From CAZWLD01 sp964634685 (GTDB taxonomy: Bacteria > Bacillota_I > Bacilli_A > Acholeplasmatales > JAEDCM01): a stretch of DNA of 64,000 bases. The notes under the pieces are model-generated. The model was not told where the DNA came from, made no database searches, and saw only the letters and a list, made by a program, of their open reading frames with translations. Both the position numbers and the translations under genes were made by a program. Of the stretch, positions 7,360 to 15,614 are shown one piece after another; position 1 is the first letter of the stretch; every line of letters begins with the position of its first letter. Where the stretch lies: NCBI GenBank assembly GCA_964634685.1, contig CAZWLD010000003.1, forward strand, positions 44,088-108,087. The letters run 5' to 3'.

Positions 7360-9450
7360 ATGAATAAAGAAGATTCTAAATTATTGAAACTCTTAAGCGT
7401 TCTTGAAGCAGAAAACAATGATCATGGATACAATTATGTCGTACCTGATTTATGGAATGCTTGGAGCTATAATGGGGAAGAAAAACAATTTTTACCTAAT
7501 GGTGAAATCATTGTTAATCCATATTCTTTCTATGCTTCTGTGATTAAGGATTACATCCTTCCACAAGCAAAAAAAGACAAAAACTATTCACAATCATTAT
7601 CACAAATTAAACAAGCAAAGCATGCCGCAAGCTATAAAGGCGGAGATTGGGTTAAAAAATCCGTTTTATATTCAACAATGGTCAGAACATCAACCTCTTG
7701 GGACCATGACCGAAACGGCAAAATTGATGATGCTAACGTTTATCATTTAAAGGAAACTGGTACCTTTGTTAAATCCCTAGCATTACTTCCATTATTAAAG
7801 AAAATGGGTGTTGATGTTGTCTATCTTTTACCAATTTCTAAATTCTCTTTAAAAGACAAAAAAGGAGAATTAGGTTCACCTTATGGTGTATCTAACATCT
7901 TTGAAATTGACCCTAATTTAAAGGATCCAATCACTAAGGATCATATGACTGTTGATGAGGAATTCCAAGCCTTCGTTGAAGCTGTTCATATTCTTGATAT
8001 GCGTATCACTATCGATATCATTCCTCGTACCAATGCTGTTGAAAATGATTTAATCATCGATCATCCTGATTGGTTCTATTGGATCAACGCCAAGGATATG
8101 CCTAAATATCATACTCCTCATGTTGAGGGTGTTGGCGATTGTAAATCACCACTTCCAGAATATATGCCATTCGTATATAAATCACCTGAGGTTTTAAAGC
8201 ACATTGCTTTATTCCAAAAAAATCCACTTGAAGCTGACCCAGCTAAATGGAAGGAATTAAAGAAGGAATACAATAAGAAATCAAATCAAAAATCGATTTG
8301 TGAGCTTATTGAAGAATACTATGGTCTAAAGGTAGCACCGGCCTTCTCCGATTGTATCAATGACCCTCAGCCTCCATGGACTGACGTAACGTTCTTCCGT
8401 ATGTTCTTAGATAACCCTGAATTAACCGCTGATTTAGCTCCAAAGGACGCTAATCCATACATTTTATTTGATACAATTAAATCAAATATCTTCCAAGGAA
8501 AGAAGCCTAATCAAGGATTATGGGATACCTTATCTGATATCGTTCCTTACTATCAAAGACATTATGGAATTGATGGTGCTCGTATTGATATGGGTCATGC
8601 TCTTCCAAGTAAATTATTGGACCAAATTATTTCAAAAGCTCGCGAAATCGACCCTGATTTCTGCTTCATCGCTGAAGAATTAAATCCAGATAACGCTCCA
8701 AAAGCCAAAGAAAACGGATATAACTGTATCATCGGAAATGGCTTTATGATGGAAACTCGTTTATGGGATCCAAAGCTAAAGGAATTTATGCTTGGCACTG
8801 CCAATTTAGCTCTTCCATCATTCGCTTGTGGTGAAACTCACGATACACCACGTCTAGCTGCTCGTGATGGTGGTAGAAACTTTGCGAAAATGCTTGCGGT
8901 TATGAATATGTTTGTTCCTAACGGAATTCCTTTCATTAACTCTGGACAAGAGGTATATGAAACTCAACCAATGAACACTGGTCTTGATTGCCGTCCAAAC
9001 GAAGCCTATATGCTTGATCCAAGCGATCCATATTATGGAAAATTAGCATTATTCGATAAATTTGCTATTCACTATCTAAACCATATGCGTTGGGATATTC
9101 CTGATAACCTTGAGAAGGTTAAGAACATTCGTAATGAATACCTAACAACAATTACTAATGTTAAAAACTATATGCCAGTTAATTTTGAAAACAACAATAC
9201 CTTTGGATTTGCCTATAAGCTTCCTAATAAACAAATCCTCTTAATTGTTGCGAATGCCAATCCATATGAGCCTTCTTCCACAAAAGCTTTAGTTTATGAT
9301 TTACGTAAGAAATGCAAAAATGATTCAATCGTTGGTGAATTATTATACGGAATGCATGAACGTGGAGCTCGTCGCTTCCTTGAATTCGATGAATGGAAAA
9401 ATCCATACTTCTTCATGGGACCTGGCGAAGTAAAAGTAATCAAATTCTAA
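7360..9450 (+). CDS. GH13 maltodextrin glycosyltransferase (maltosyltransferase-like)
   Basis: An alpha-amylase-clan enzyme of 696 residues without a signal peptide, so intracellular. Conserved regions in order: VVYLLPIS (about 150), ITIDIIPRT (region I, about 205), YGIDGARIDMGHALP with the nucleophile Asp (region II, about 405), FIAEELNPD with the acid/base Glu (region III, about 440), and THDTPRLAARDGG (region IV, about 495). GARIDMGHALP and TGQEI-like NSGQEVYETQPMN recall the Thermotoga maltosyltransferase, which moves maltosyl units between maltodextrins, rather than hydrolytic amylases. A role in remodelling stored or imported alpha-glucan fits the glgP/glgB genes in the same window. The exact reaction cannot be fixed from sequence; hydrolysis is an alternative. 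Confidence 0.75.
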   Translation: MNKEDSKLLKLLSVLEAENNDHGYNYVVPDLWNAWSYNGEEKQFLPNGEIIVNPYSFYASVIKDYILPQAKKDKNYSQSLSQIKQAKHAASYKGGDWVKKSVLYSTMVRTSTSWDHDRNGKIDDANVYHLKETGTFVKSLALLPLLKKMGVDVVYLLPISKFSLKDKKGELGSPYGVSNIFEIDPNLKDPITKDHMTVDEEFQAFVEAVHILDMRITIDIIPRTNAVENDLIIDHPDWFYWINAKDMPKYHTPHVEGVGDCKSPLPEYMPFVYKSPEVLKHIALFQKNPLEADPAKWKELKKEYNKKSNQKSICELIEEYYGLKVAPAFSDCINDPQPPWTDVTFFRMFLDNPELTADLAPKDANPYILFDTIKSNIFQGKKPNQGLWDTLSDIVPYYQRHYGIDGARIDMGHALPSKLLDQIISKAREIDPDFCFIAEELNPDNAPKAKENGYNCIIGNGFMMETRLWDPKLKEFMLGTANLALPSFACGETHDTPRLAARDGGRNFAKMLAVMNMFVPNGIPFINSGQEVYETQPMNTGLDCRPNEAYMLDPSDPYYGKLALFDKFAIHYLNHMRWDIPDNLEKVKNIRNEYLTTITNVKNYMPVNFENNNTFGFAYKLPNKQILLIVANANPYEPSSTKALVYDLRKKCKNDSIVGELLYGMHERGARRFLEFDEWKNPYFFMGPGEVKVIKF

Positions 9451-9454
9451 TTAA

Positions 9455-9484
9455 AAGAGGTTGACTTTATTGTCAACTTCTTTT
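9455..9484 (+). terminator. Terminator of the GH13 gene
   Basis: AGAGGTTGAC and GTCAACTTCT form a ten-base stem (one G-U pair) followed by a T run. Confidence 0.8.
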
Positions 9485-9500
9485 TTACATTGTGTAAAAA

Positions 9501-9520
9501 AAAGAACCTTTCGGTTCTTT
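9501..9520 (-). terminator. Terminator of the M28 peptidase/mrp unit
   Basis: Minus strand AAAGAACC, GAAA tetraloop, GGTTCTTT, then further T residues; just behind the peptidase stop codon. Confidence 0.85.
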
Positions 9521-9535
9521 AAACATTGAGGTTCT

Positions 9536-11092
9536 TTAGTCCTCTAGATATTTTGAAACAATTCTTACAGCCGTATCTAAATCAGTTAAAAAGACAGGAC
9601 CTTGGTCAGAATTTCCAATGATTTTTAAATCCACAAGCTTATTTAAAATCGCATTAGCTCGTGATTGACCTAAATAAAATTCACTTTGAAGCTTGTTTGA
9701 GGAAATAACCTTGTTATTCATCAAAAAGATAACTGCTTCTAAAAGAAGCTCATCCTTCTTCTCAAAAGTCTTTGGAGTTTCCTTTACTTGTGGCTTTTCT
9801 TCAACCTTTTTTTCTTCCTCAATTGGCTTCTCATCATCAAGCTTTGGATCATTTCTTCCTAAATATTTATCGAGCTCTTCCTTCATATTTTTCGGAATAC
9901 TTCTTTCAACAGGGAAGGTATGACTATTAACAACACGATTACTAAATTCCTTTAAAAAAGAAATTGTGTTATCTAAATATTCAGGCGTTATAAAATCAAT
10001 GACATCCTTTCTTGTGTGAATTTCAGCGCCACCATTAGCGGAAATACGAGCAAAGGATACCGCTGGAATTCCATTATCCGCAAATGGCGTTGAATCGGAA
10101 GAATAAACGCCTTGACGAACGCGAATTGGGAATCCAATTTCCTTTCCCATATAATCGATATAATTAACTAAAGAATTTTCAGCTGTACAAACAGCGATGT
10201 CTTTTCCTAAAACAACGCCAGTCATATCAAGATTGATATTGAGGACAATTTTATCTAGGATATCCTTATGGTCTTTAACATAAGCCTTAGAGCCTAATAA
10301 TCCCATCTCTTCACTACCACACCAAATAAAACGAACGGTACGCTTTGGTTTGTTCATAACAAAGTAGCGAAGTAATTCCATTATCGTAACACTACCGGTA
10401 CCATTATCATAGGCCCCGCTTGAAAATTCAACCGAATCATAATGAGCGGTAAAGCAAACAACCTCATCAGGAATTGTACTACCCTTAATTTCACAAATCA
10501 AATTACGACTCTTAGTTTTTCCTTCATTTTGAACTAACGTCAAGCGAACCTTTTTCGGATTTGATAAAAAAAACTCCTCCGCATCCTTAATTCGCATCGT
10601 AACGCCTGGTATTTTACCATATCGATATTGACGCTCACGCAAGCTTCTTGTCTCTAAATCGGTTTTATCAAAATCATCATATAATGATCCTGATGTCGAA
10701 ATAAAGCCCGCAACCTTACTGTCAACTAATCTCTTATAGGTTGGGACATCAAAGCGATTATTAATTAAAACAATTTTGCCCTTAGCCTGATATAAATTAA
10801 CTGGAAGTCCATCCTCGACATATAGGAAATGACCCTCAATTCCTCTTGGGTCAGTTGAACCACTCATCTTATAGCCAGTAACGTTATAATTGCGATAGTA
10901 AGGCTCTAAAACCTCTAACCTACAATCCTTGATTTCTGATGAATCAATATCGAATTCCTCAGTGTAGGACTTTACCCCTAGGGCTTCAATTTCCGATTGT
11001 AAAATCGCAATACAATCAAGCTCCTCAGTTGTTCCTCCCCGTCTTTCAAAGCTGATTTTTTTTAATAAATCATAAGCTCTACTTTGTGCCAT
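9536..11092 (-). CDS. M28-family metallo-aminopeptidase with C-terminal FtsK-gamma-like winged helix
   Basis: A two-zinc peptidase of 518 residues with no signal peptide, so probably cytoplasmic. A PA-like insert lies at about 75-145. The zinc ligands are visible: His in FTAHYDS, Asp in GAYDNGTG, the Glu pair in CGSEEMGLLG, Asp in INLDMTG, and His in EIHTRKD. After an acidic/lysine-rich linker (about 405-445) the last 70 residues read DELLLEAVIFLMNNK, then SSNKLQSEF and QSRANAILNKLVDLKIIG. This closely follows the gamma domain of FtsK (DPLF..AV, LQR.F.IGYNRA, GIV). The start has GAGGAGTG; the gene begins 4 bases after mrp, so they form an operon. Substrate unknown. The fusion is unusual. Confidence 0.85.
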   Translation of the reverse strand: MAQSRAYDLLKKISFERRGGTTEELDCIAILQSEIEALGVKSYTEEFDIDSSEIKDCRLEVLEPYYRNYNVTGYKMSGSTDPRGIEGHFLYVEDGLPVNLYQAKGKIVLINNRFDVPTYKRLVDSKVAGFISTSGSLYDDFDKTDLETRSLRERQYRYGKIPGVTMRIKDAEEFFLSNPKKVRLTLVQNEGKTKSRNLICEIKGSTIPDEVVCFTAHYDSVEFSSGAYDNGTGSVTIMELLRYFVMNKPKRTVRFIWCGSEEMGLLGSKAYVKDHKDILDKIVLNINLDMTGVVLGKDIAVCTAENSLVNYIDYMGKEIGFPIRVRQGVYSSDSTPFADNGIPAVSFARISANGGAEIHTRKDVIDFITPEYLDNTISFLKEFSNRVVNSHTFPVERSIPKNMKEELDKYLGRNDPKLDDEKPIEEEKKVEEKPQVKETPKTFEKKDELLLEAVIFLMNNKVISSNKLQSEFYLGQSRANAILNKLVDLKIIGNSDQGPVFLTDLDTAVRIVSKYLED

Positions 11093-11096
11093 TATA

Positions 11097-12095
11097 TCAC
11101 TCCTCGTATGCTTTAATAATATTTTGAGCTATTCTTAAATATTCTTGACCATTATAATCATTCTCTTCAAAAATCGAATGATAATTTCCGCTTGGTTGAC
11201 CGATGGCAATTTGACCTAGCAATTTGGTATTAAGCTTCATACTAACTAAAGCTCCCCCTCCACGGCCAAAAATATATTCCTTTTCCCCATTAACAGGGTT
11301 AATGAAATAGGCCATGTTTTCAACTACACCCAAAATACTTTGGCCTAATTGCATCGCTCCATAGCCAGCCTTAACGGCAATATTCGCTGCCCCCATATGC
11401 GGAGTCGTCACAACAATCATCTTCGCATCAGGCGCAAATTGCTTCATATCAATTGCCACATCACCAGTACCTGGAGGCAAATCAACTAATAAATATTCTA
11501 AATCCTCGCTCCATAATACATCATTAAAGAAATGGTTTAGCATTTTACCAAGCATTCCCCCGCGCCACATAATTGGCGATTCATGATCGGTAAAATATTC
11601 CGTTGACATAACTTCAATTCCATCCTCATTAAATGGCAACATTTTGTTATTCTCATCAGCCATAACATTTTTAAGCTCGAGCTCCATAACATTAGGAATT
11701 GATGGTCCATAAATATCCGCATCAATGATTCCGACATGCTTTCCTAATCGCTTAAGCGCAACGGCAATATTGGCGGTAACAGTTGATTTTCCAACTCCAC
11801 CCTTACCACTTCCAATGATAATAATTTTTCTTTCAACAATTGGACGAATATTATTAATATCCACAAATTTTACTTTAATTCCCGGATATCCTAAATTAAG
11901 CTTAACTAAACGAATTAAGGCGGTTTTAAAGTGCTCCTTTTCTTCGCCATCAACCTTACCTAAGGCAATCGTAAGATTTAAAACGCCATCCTCCTCTTTT
12001 ATTTCATATAAACCATTAGTTTCTCTTAAAGTTCGATTTAGGCTTGTATCAACTAAATCTAAAATTCTTTCTTTTGTTTCTTCTAAATTAATCAT
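11097..12095 (-). CDS. mrp: Mrp/ApbC-type P-loop ATPase lacking the metal-binding CxxC
   Basis: A MinD/Mrp-type ATPase of 332 residues: an N-terminal FeS-assembly-like segment (1-85), then the deviant Walker A SGKGGVGKST at about 96, IDADIYGPSIP, and the LVDLPPGTGD Walker B region. Mrp proteins carry and transfer Fe-S clusters through a C-terminal CPxC motif following MSYF. Here the equivalent sequence is MAYFINPVNGEKEYIFG, with both cysteines replaced by Asn, so classical cluster binding looks impossible. The Bacillus relative SalA acts as a regulator, so a non-cluster role is conceivable. Upstream GGTGAT serves as the ribosome site. Confidence 0.9.
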   Translation of the reverse strand: MINLEETKERILDLVDTSLNRTLRETNGLYEIKEEDGVLNLTIALGKVDGEEKEHFKTALIRLVKLNLGYPGIKVKFVDINNIRPIVERKIIIIGSGKGGVGKSTVTANIAVALKRLGKHVGIIDADIYGPSIPNVMELELKNVMADENNKMLPFNEDGIEVMSTEYFTDHESPIMWRGGMLGKMLNHFFNDVLWSEDLEYLLVDLPPGTGDVAIDMKQFAPDAKMIVVTTPHMGAANIAVKAGYGAMQLGQSILGVVENMAYFINPVNGEKEYIFGRGGGALVSMKLNTKLLGQIAIGQPSGNYHSIFEENDYNGQEYLRIAQNIIKAYEE

Positions 12096-12155
12096 TTTAT
12101 ATCACCATAGATAATTGTATCATAGATTAGTTTTCTTTTCCATAAAAAAAAGAAA

Positions 12156-12175
12156 TCGTGGCCACAAAACCACGA
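12156..12175 (-). terminator. Terminator downstream of the ATPase remnant
   Basis: TCGTGG and CCACGA form a short stem; on the minus strand it is followed by a long T stretch. It would stop transcripts arriving from the ABC operon and the remnant region before mrp. Confidence 0.65.
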
Positions 12176-12217
12176 AAATCTTTTAGTATATTAAAACAAT
12201 CGGGGTATAATTTTACA

Positions 12218-12519
12218 TTATTTCAAAACATTCCAATAACCTGTTTTGTTAGATCCAATTCTCTTCAATAATCCTTTGCTTTTTAATGTGTCTTATTAAT
12301 TACTTCTTCTTTTAAAGCCTTTTTATTTGCTTTATACACATTTAAAACAGCAATTTCTTCTTTGGATAATTCGCCATTTATTTCGCCATTTATTTCGCCG
12401 TTTCTGTCGATTCTTGAAAATTCAATCGTAAAATCATTTTCGTTGTTAATATACGAAATCTCTACATTTGATTCCTTGCAAAGATTGTATTCATCTTCAA
12501 AAACACATTTAAAGTGCAT
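12218..12519 (-). pseudogene. 3' remnant of an AlbA_2-type ATP-binding protein
   Basis: A 78-codon frame begins at 12519 with residues such as EYNLCKESNVE, NDFTIEFSR and a GEINGEINGELSKEE repeat. These recall the C-terminal part of divergent-AAA (AlbA_2) ATP-binding proteins, which end with a winged helix. The frame stops at 12283, but another frame immediately after encodes GLLKRIGSNKTGYWNVLK and a stop at 12218, the expected end of that winged helix. The N-terminal ATPase half is missing and the tail is frameshifted. I read this as a decaying fragment, probably not translated usefully. Confidence 0.65.
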
Positions 12520-12561
12520 ACTATTACGTTGGCCTTGAATATTAATTCTTCGCTACAAAAT

Positions 12562-12699
12562 TTAATCTTTGATAATTCCAAGAAGCTCTTCAACATCGTT
12601 AATATCAACATAACCTTTTTCTTTTGTTGAAGCTTCTCCTTTTTCAAGCTCGCGCAAAAGCTCAAGCGTTGCTTGTTCTTCTATAATAGCCTTTGGCAT
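12562..12699 (-). CDS. Tiny antitoxin-like protein or fragment (45 aa)
   Basis: An ATG opens 45 codons reading MPKAIIEEQATLELLRELEK, then GEASTKEKGYVDINDVEELL. The pattern LL.EL.KGE.S....GYVD..DV...L resembles the C-terminal half of ParD/RelB-like antitoxins. No partner toxin is adjacent; the next gene downstream is the ATPase remnant. The ribosome site is weak. It may be a remnant of an exchanged module. Confidence 0.45.
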   Translation of the reverse strand: MPKAIIEEQATLELLRELEKGEASTKEKGYVDINDVEELLGIIKD

Positions 12700-12733
12700 A
12701 ATAATTTCTCATTAAATTTTTTTCAAAAAGCAT

Positions 12734-14041
12734 TTATTCAACATATTTTGCTTTCTTAATTACACGTTTTAGCTTTTGGATTAATGATCCTTCAGAATAA
12801 TCCAAAATTGAAGCTTTATATAAAGGCATTCCAAAATAGATTATGAGGAAAGTCGTAATCGCAAGAATTACAAACGAAATAATGATTTCTAATAAACCAT
12901 AGCTTCCACTTAGGAATAATATTGGCGCAAGAATTGGACTAAAGAACGGAATATAGCCTAATATCTTTAAGAAAACCGCACCATCAAACTGGATTCCAAA
13001 AATAGCCGCATAAAATCCAACGAGCAATAAAAGCATTACTGGTGTTTGATAGCTTTGAAAATTATCCATTGATGTGGCCATTGAGCTTAAAACTGCAGTT
13101 AATACTAAATACATTGTATATCCAACTAAAATAAATAATAAAAGTGTAATAATAGTAACTGGCAATTTGGCTAAAATATGGCTCATAATATTGCTGGTAA
13201 TGCCTAATTGTGCCATAACTCCCGAGTCAATGCTGGCGTTTGCTCCACCACCGATTAAGAAGGCTAAGAAGCCACCAATTCCAGCATAAGCAATTAGTAA
13301 GCCGCCTTGAATAATCATAAAAATAACCGTCGAAACAATCTTTGACGCAAAATGGGAACCCGAAGGTACATTGGAAATAATAACTTCAATCGATCTACTT
13401 GATTTTTCTTCAATAATATCAATTCCAATAAATTGAATTAGGAAAATCAAAAGCATGAAGGTTGGGATAACAATAAACATTGAAAGAACGGTTGTGATGG
13501 TTTTCTCAATGGCCGTTTCATCGTTTTCTGAACGCAAATAATTAATCGTTTCACTTTGATTAAATTCTGTTAATTCGGATTGAAGCTCAGGATTTTCAAT
13601 TAACCAATAATGATATTTAACGCTCGAAACCGTATTAGTTAATGCCATTTCATTCGTCAAAGAAATCTCATTGACATAAGCATCCGCATAGACATAGCCC
13701 TTCTCATTAACCTTGAGGATGACTAAAGCCTCAGCTTCCTTTAACATCTCATCCTTTTTACTTTCGTCAAAGCTATCCTTGACTGTTATTTCAAAATTAC
13801 AATCACGACTATATTCCTTAAAGACTTCACTGGCATTTTGACCAGTTTCATCATATAAATAAACGATAACCGCTTCATCAAAATCGCCACCAAAGAAATT
13901 AATAATATTTCCTAAATTCGTTAACAAAACAATCAAAACAAATAAAATAATATTAACAATTAAAAAAGATTTTTTCGCTACTCTTTTCTTCAAGGAATAG
14001 CCAACTAAATATTTAAATTTATTATCCATTATAAGCTGCAC
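12734..14041 (-). CDS. ABC-2 type exporter permease (NatB-like)
   Basis: A membrane permease of 435 residues: one N-terminal transmembrane helix (about 25-45), a large extracytoplasmic loop (about 50-185), then five or six helices from about 190 to the end, with ISNVPSGSHFASKI between the second and third helix. This is the NatB/YhaP layout of Na+ or drug/lipid exporters. The start overlaps the ATPase gene by 20 bases, so the two are co-translated and form one transporter. Substrate unknown. Confidence 0.88.
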   Translation of the reverse strand: MQLIMDNKFKYLVGYSLKKRVAKKSFLIVNIILFVLIVLLTNLGNIINFFGGDFDEAVIVYLYDETGQNASEVFKEYSRDCNFEITVKDSFDESKKDEMLKEAEALVILKVNEKGYVYADAYVNEISLTNEMALTNTVSSVKYHYWLIENPELQSELTEFNQSETINYLRSENDETAIEKTITTVLSMFIVIPTFMLLIFLIQFIGIDIIEEKSSRSIEVIISNVPSGSHFASKIVSTVIFMIIQGGLLIAYAGIGGFLAFLIGGGANASIDSGVMAQLGITSNIMSHILAKLPVTIITLLLFILVGYTMYLVLTAVLSSMATSMDNFQSYQTPVMLLLLVGFYAAIFGIQFDGAVFLKILGYIPFFSPILAPILFLSGSYGLLEIIISFVILAITTFLIIYFGMPLYKASILDYSEGSLIQKLKRVIKKAKYVE

Positions 14042-14921
14042 CTACCTTTTCAATGAAGATTTCATTCAAGGATGGCTTTTCAACTAAAAATTCCTCGATA
14101 TCATCACAAGTTTTGACATAATCAAAAACCTTCTTCGTAATTGAAGGATCGGCAACCGACACAACAATTTCATTGGCATTTGGTGTGACATTGATAACGC
14201 CATCAATCATTTTAATCTTTTCACAATCAACCAAGCCCTTAATGCGAATGGTTTTGCGCTTAAAATCATCCTTTATTTTCTCAATATAGCCATCAATAAC
14301 GGCCTTACCATTGACTAAGACAATAAGCTTTTCACAGAAAAGCTCCACATGGTCAATACGGTGGGTGGAGAAAATGATACAACAGCCTTTCTTTTGAAAT
14401 TCACGAATTATTTCAATAAACATCTCAATATTTATTGGGTCTAATCCACTAAATGGTTCATCTAAAATTAAAAGCTTTGGTTCATTAATGATAGCACTAA
14501 TAAATTGAATCTTTTGTTGGTTTCCCTTTGATAATTCCTTGATCTTCTTGTTTTTGTAATCCTTGATATCTAAGCGTTCAAGCCAATAATCTAGGCGTTT
14601 ATCAATCTCACTAACAGATAAGCTTTTCAATCTTCCATAATGCATAATTTGTTCATAGACCGTCATCTTCGTCATCAACGATCTTTCCTCAATCAAAAAG
14701 CCAATTTCATCGGTGCATGAATAATCGATTTTTTTTCCTTTCCATAAAATTTCACCCTGTGTAGGTGATAATAACCCCATAATCATTCTAAATGTTGTCG
14801 TTTTACCGGCACCATTCGTTCCTAAAAGGCCAAATATTTCGCCTTCATTAACATTAAAGCTAATATTATTTACGGCCACAAGCTCACCAAAATTTTTGGT
14901 GACGCCCTTTACCTCAAGCAT
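14022..14921 (-). CDS. ABC transporter ATP-binding protein (NatA-like)
   Basis: The 299-residue nucleotide-binding subunit has Walker A GTNGAGKTT (about 34), Q-loop region, signature LSKGNQQK (about 128), Walker B LLILDEPFSGLDP (about 150) and the switch His in FSTHRID. The C-terminal 80 residues are the extra domain typical of the DRA/NatA subclass. GGGAGG precedes the ATG. It drives the permease encoded by the overlapping next gene. Confidence 0.92.
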   Translation of the reverse strand: MLEVKGVTKNFGELVAVNNISFNVNEGEIFGLLGTNGAGKTTTFRMIMGLLSPTQGEILWKGKKIDYSCTDEIGFLIEERSLMTKMTVYEQIMHYGRLKSLSVSEIDKRLDYWLERLDIKDYKNKKIKELSKGNQQKIQFISAIINEPKLLILDEPFSGLDPINIEMFIEIIREFQKKGCCIIFSTHRIDHVELFCEKLIVLVNGKAVIDGYIEKIKDDFKRKTIRIKGLVDCEKIKMIDGVINVTPNANEIVVSVADPSITKKVFDYVKTCDDIEEFLVEKPSLNEIFIEKVGAAYNG

Positions 14922-14945
14922 AAAAAATTCCTCCCTTGCATATTA

Positions 14946-14974
14946 ATTATACAACAAAATTAATTATAATGCAA
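14946..14974 (-). promoter_or_regulatory. Promoter of the ABC exporter operon
   Basis: TTGCAT (14969-14974), 17-base spacer, TATAAT (14946-14951) with an upstream TTG extended -10; about 20 bases before the ATG. Confidence 0.7.
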
Positions 14975-15004
14975 TAAAATTATTTTAAATTATTTTTAAT
15001 TACA

Positions 15005-15040
15005 AAAAAGCAGTATCGATAATTTTCAATACTGCTTTTC
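15005..15040 (-). terminator. Terminator of the thrS-mscL unit
   Basis: AGCAGTAT and ATACTGCT form a stem around a 12-base loop, with T residues following on the minus strand. Confidence 0.75.
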
Positions 15041-15064
15041 TTAAACTCTAATTTTTATTAAGAA

Positions 15065-15601
15065 TTAGTTAGCTTCTTTTTTTTCTTTTAAAAGCTCAAC
15101 AATCTCTGCTAATAATTCTTCAGTTGTTGGCTTAACAACCTCAGGCTCTGGTTCTGGTTCAACTGCCTCAACGACAACTTCCTCTTCCTTTTGCTTTTTC
15201 AATTTTTCTTCGAATTCTTTACGCTTTTTAGCAAATCCATTTGCGACCTTTAAAATGATAAATAAAGTCAATGCGATAAAGAAGAAATTGATGATTGACT
15301 CAAAGAAGGCACTCCAATTGATGTAATTTAAGACAGTATAAGACTTACCATTAGGTCCTAAAACTGTCGCAGCGCCATTTGCAATATCCTCGGCAGTTGC
15401 TAAAACACTATTTGGCATAATTGTGTATAAGCATTCACCATCAGTAATGTAAGATAGTGCCCAGTTAACAACTGGCATCAAAATTTGTTTATTTAAGGTT
15501 GTGACGATGGTATTGAAGGCACCTCCGACAATAACACCGACAGCCATATCAAGAATGTTTCCTCTTGTAATAAATGCTTTAAATTCTTGAACTAATTTCA
15601 T
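15065..15601 (-). CDS. mscL: Large-conductance mechanosensitive channel MscL
   Basis: A homopentameric membrane pore that opens under hypo-osmotic stress. The N-terminal amphipathic helix and first transmembrane segment contain the family signature GNILDMAVGVIVGGAFN, and TM2 lies at about 90-115 (SAFFESIINFFFIALTLFII). The loop between the helices is longer than in Escherichia coli, and the C-terminal tail is highly charged and Glu/Lys rich, bringing the length to 178 against about 136. The start has GAGGAGAT. It follows thrS by 13 bases and probably shares its transcript. Confidence 0.95.
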   Translation of the reverse strand: MKLVQEFKAFITRGNILDMAVGVIVGGAFNTIVTTLNKQILMPVVNWALSYITDGECLYTIMPNSVLATAEDIANGAATVLGPNGKSYTVLNYINWSAFFESIINFFFIALTLFIILKVANGFAKKRKEFEEKLKKQKEEEVVVEAVEPEPEPEVVKPTTEELLAEIVELLKEKKEAN

Positions 15602-15614
15602 TTTTTAATCTCCT

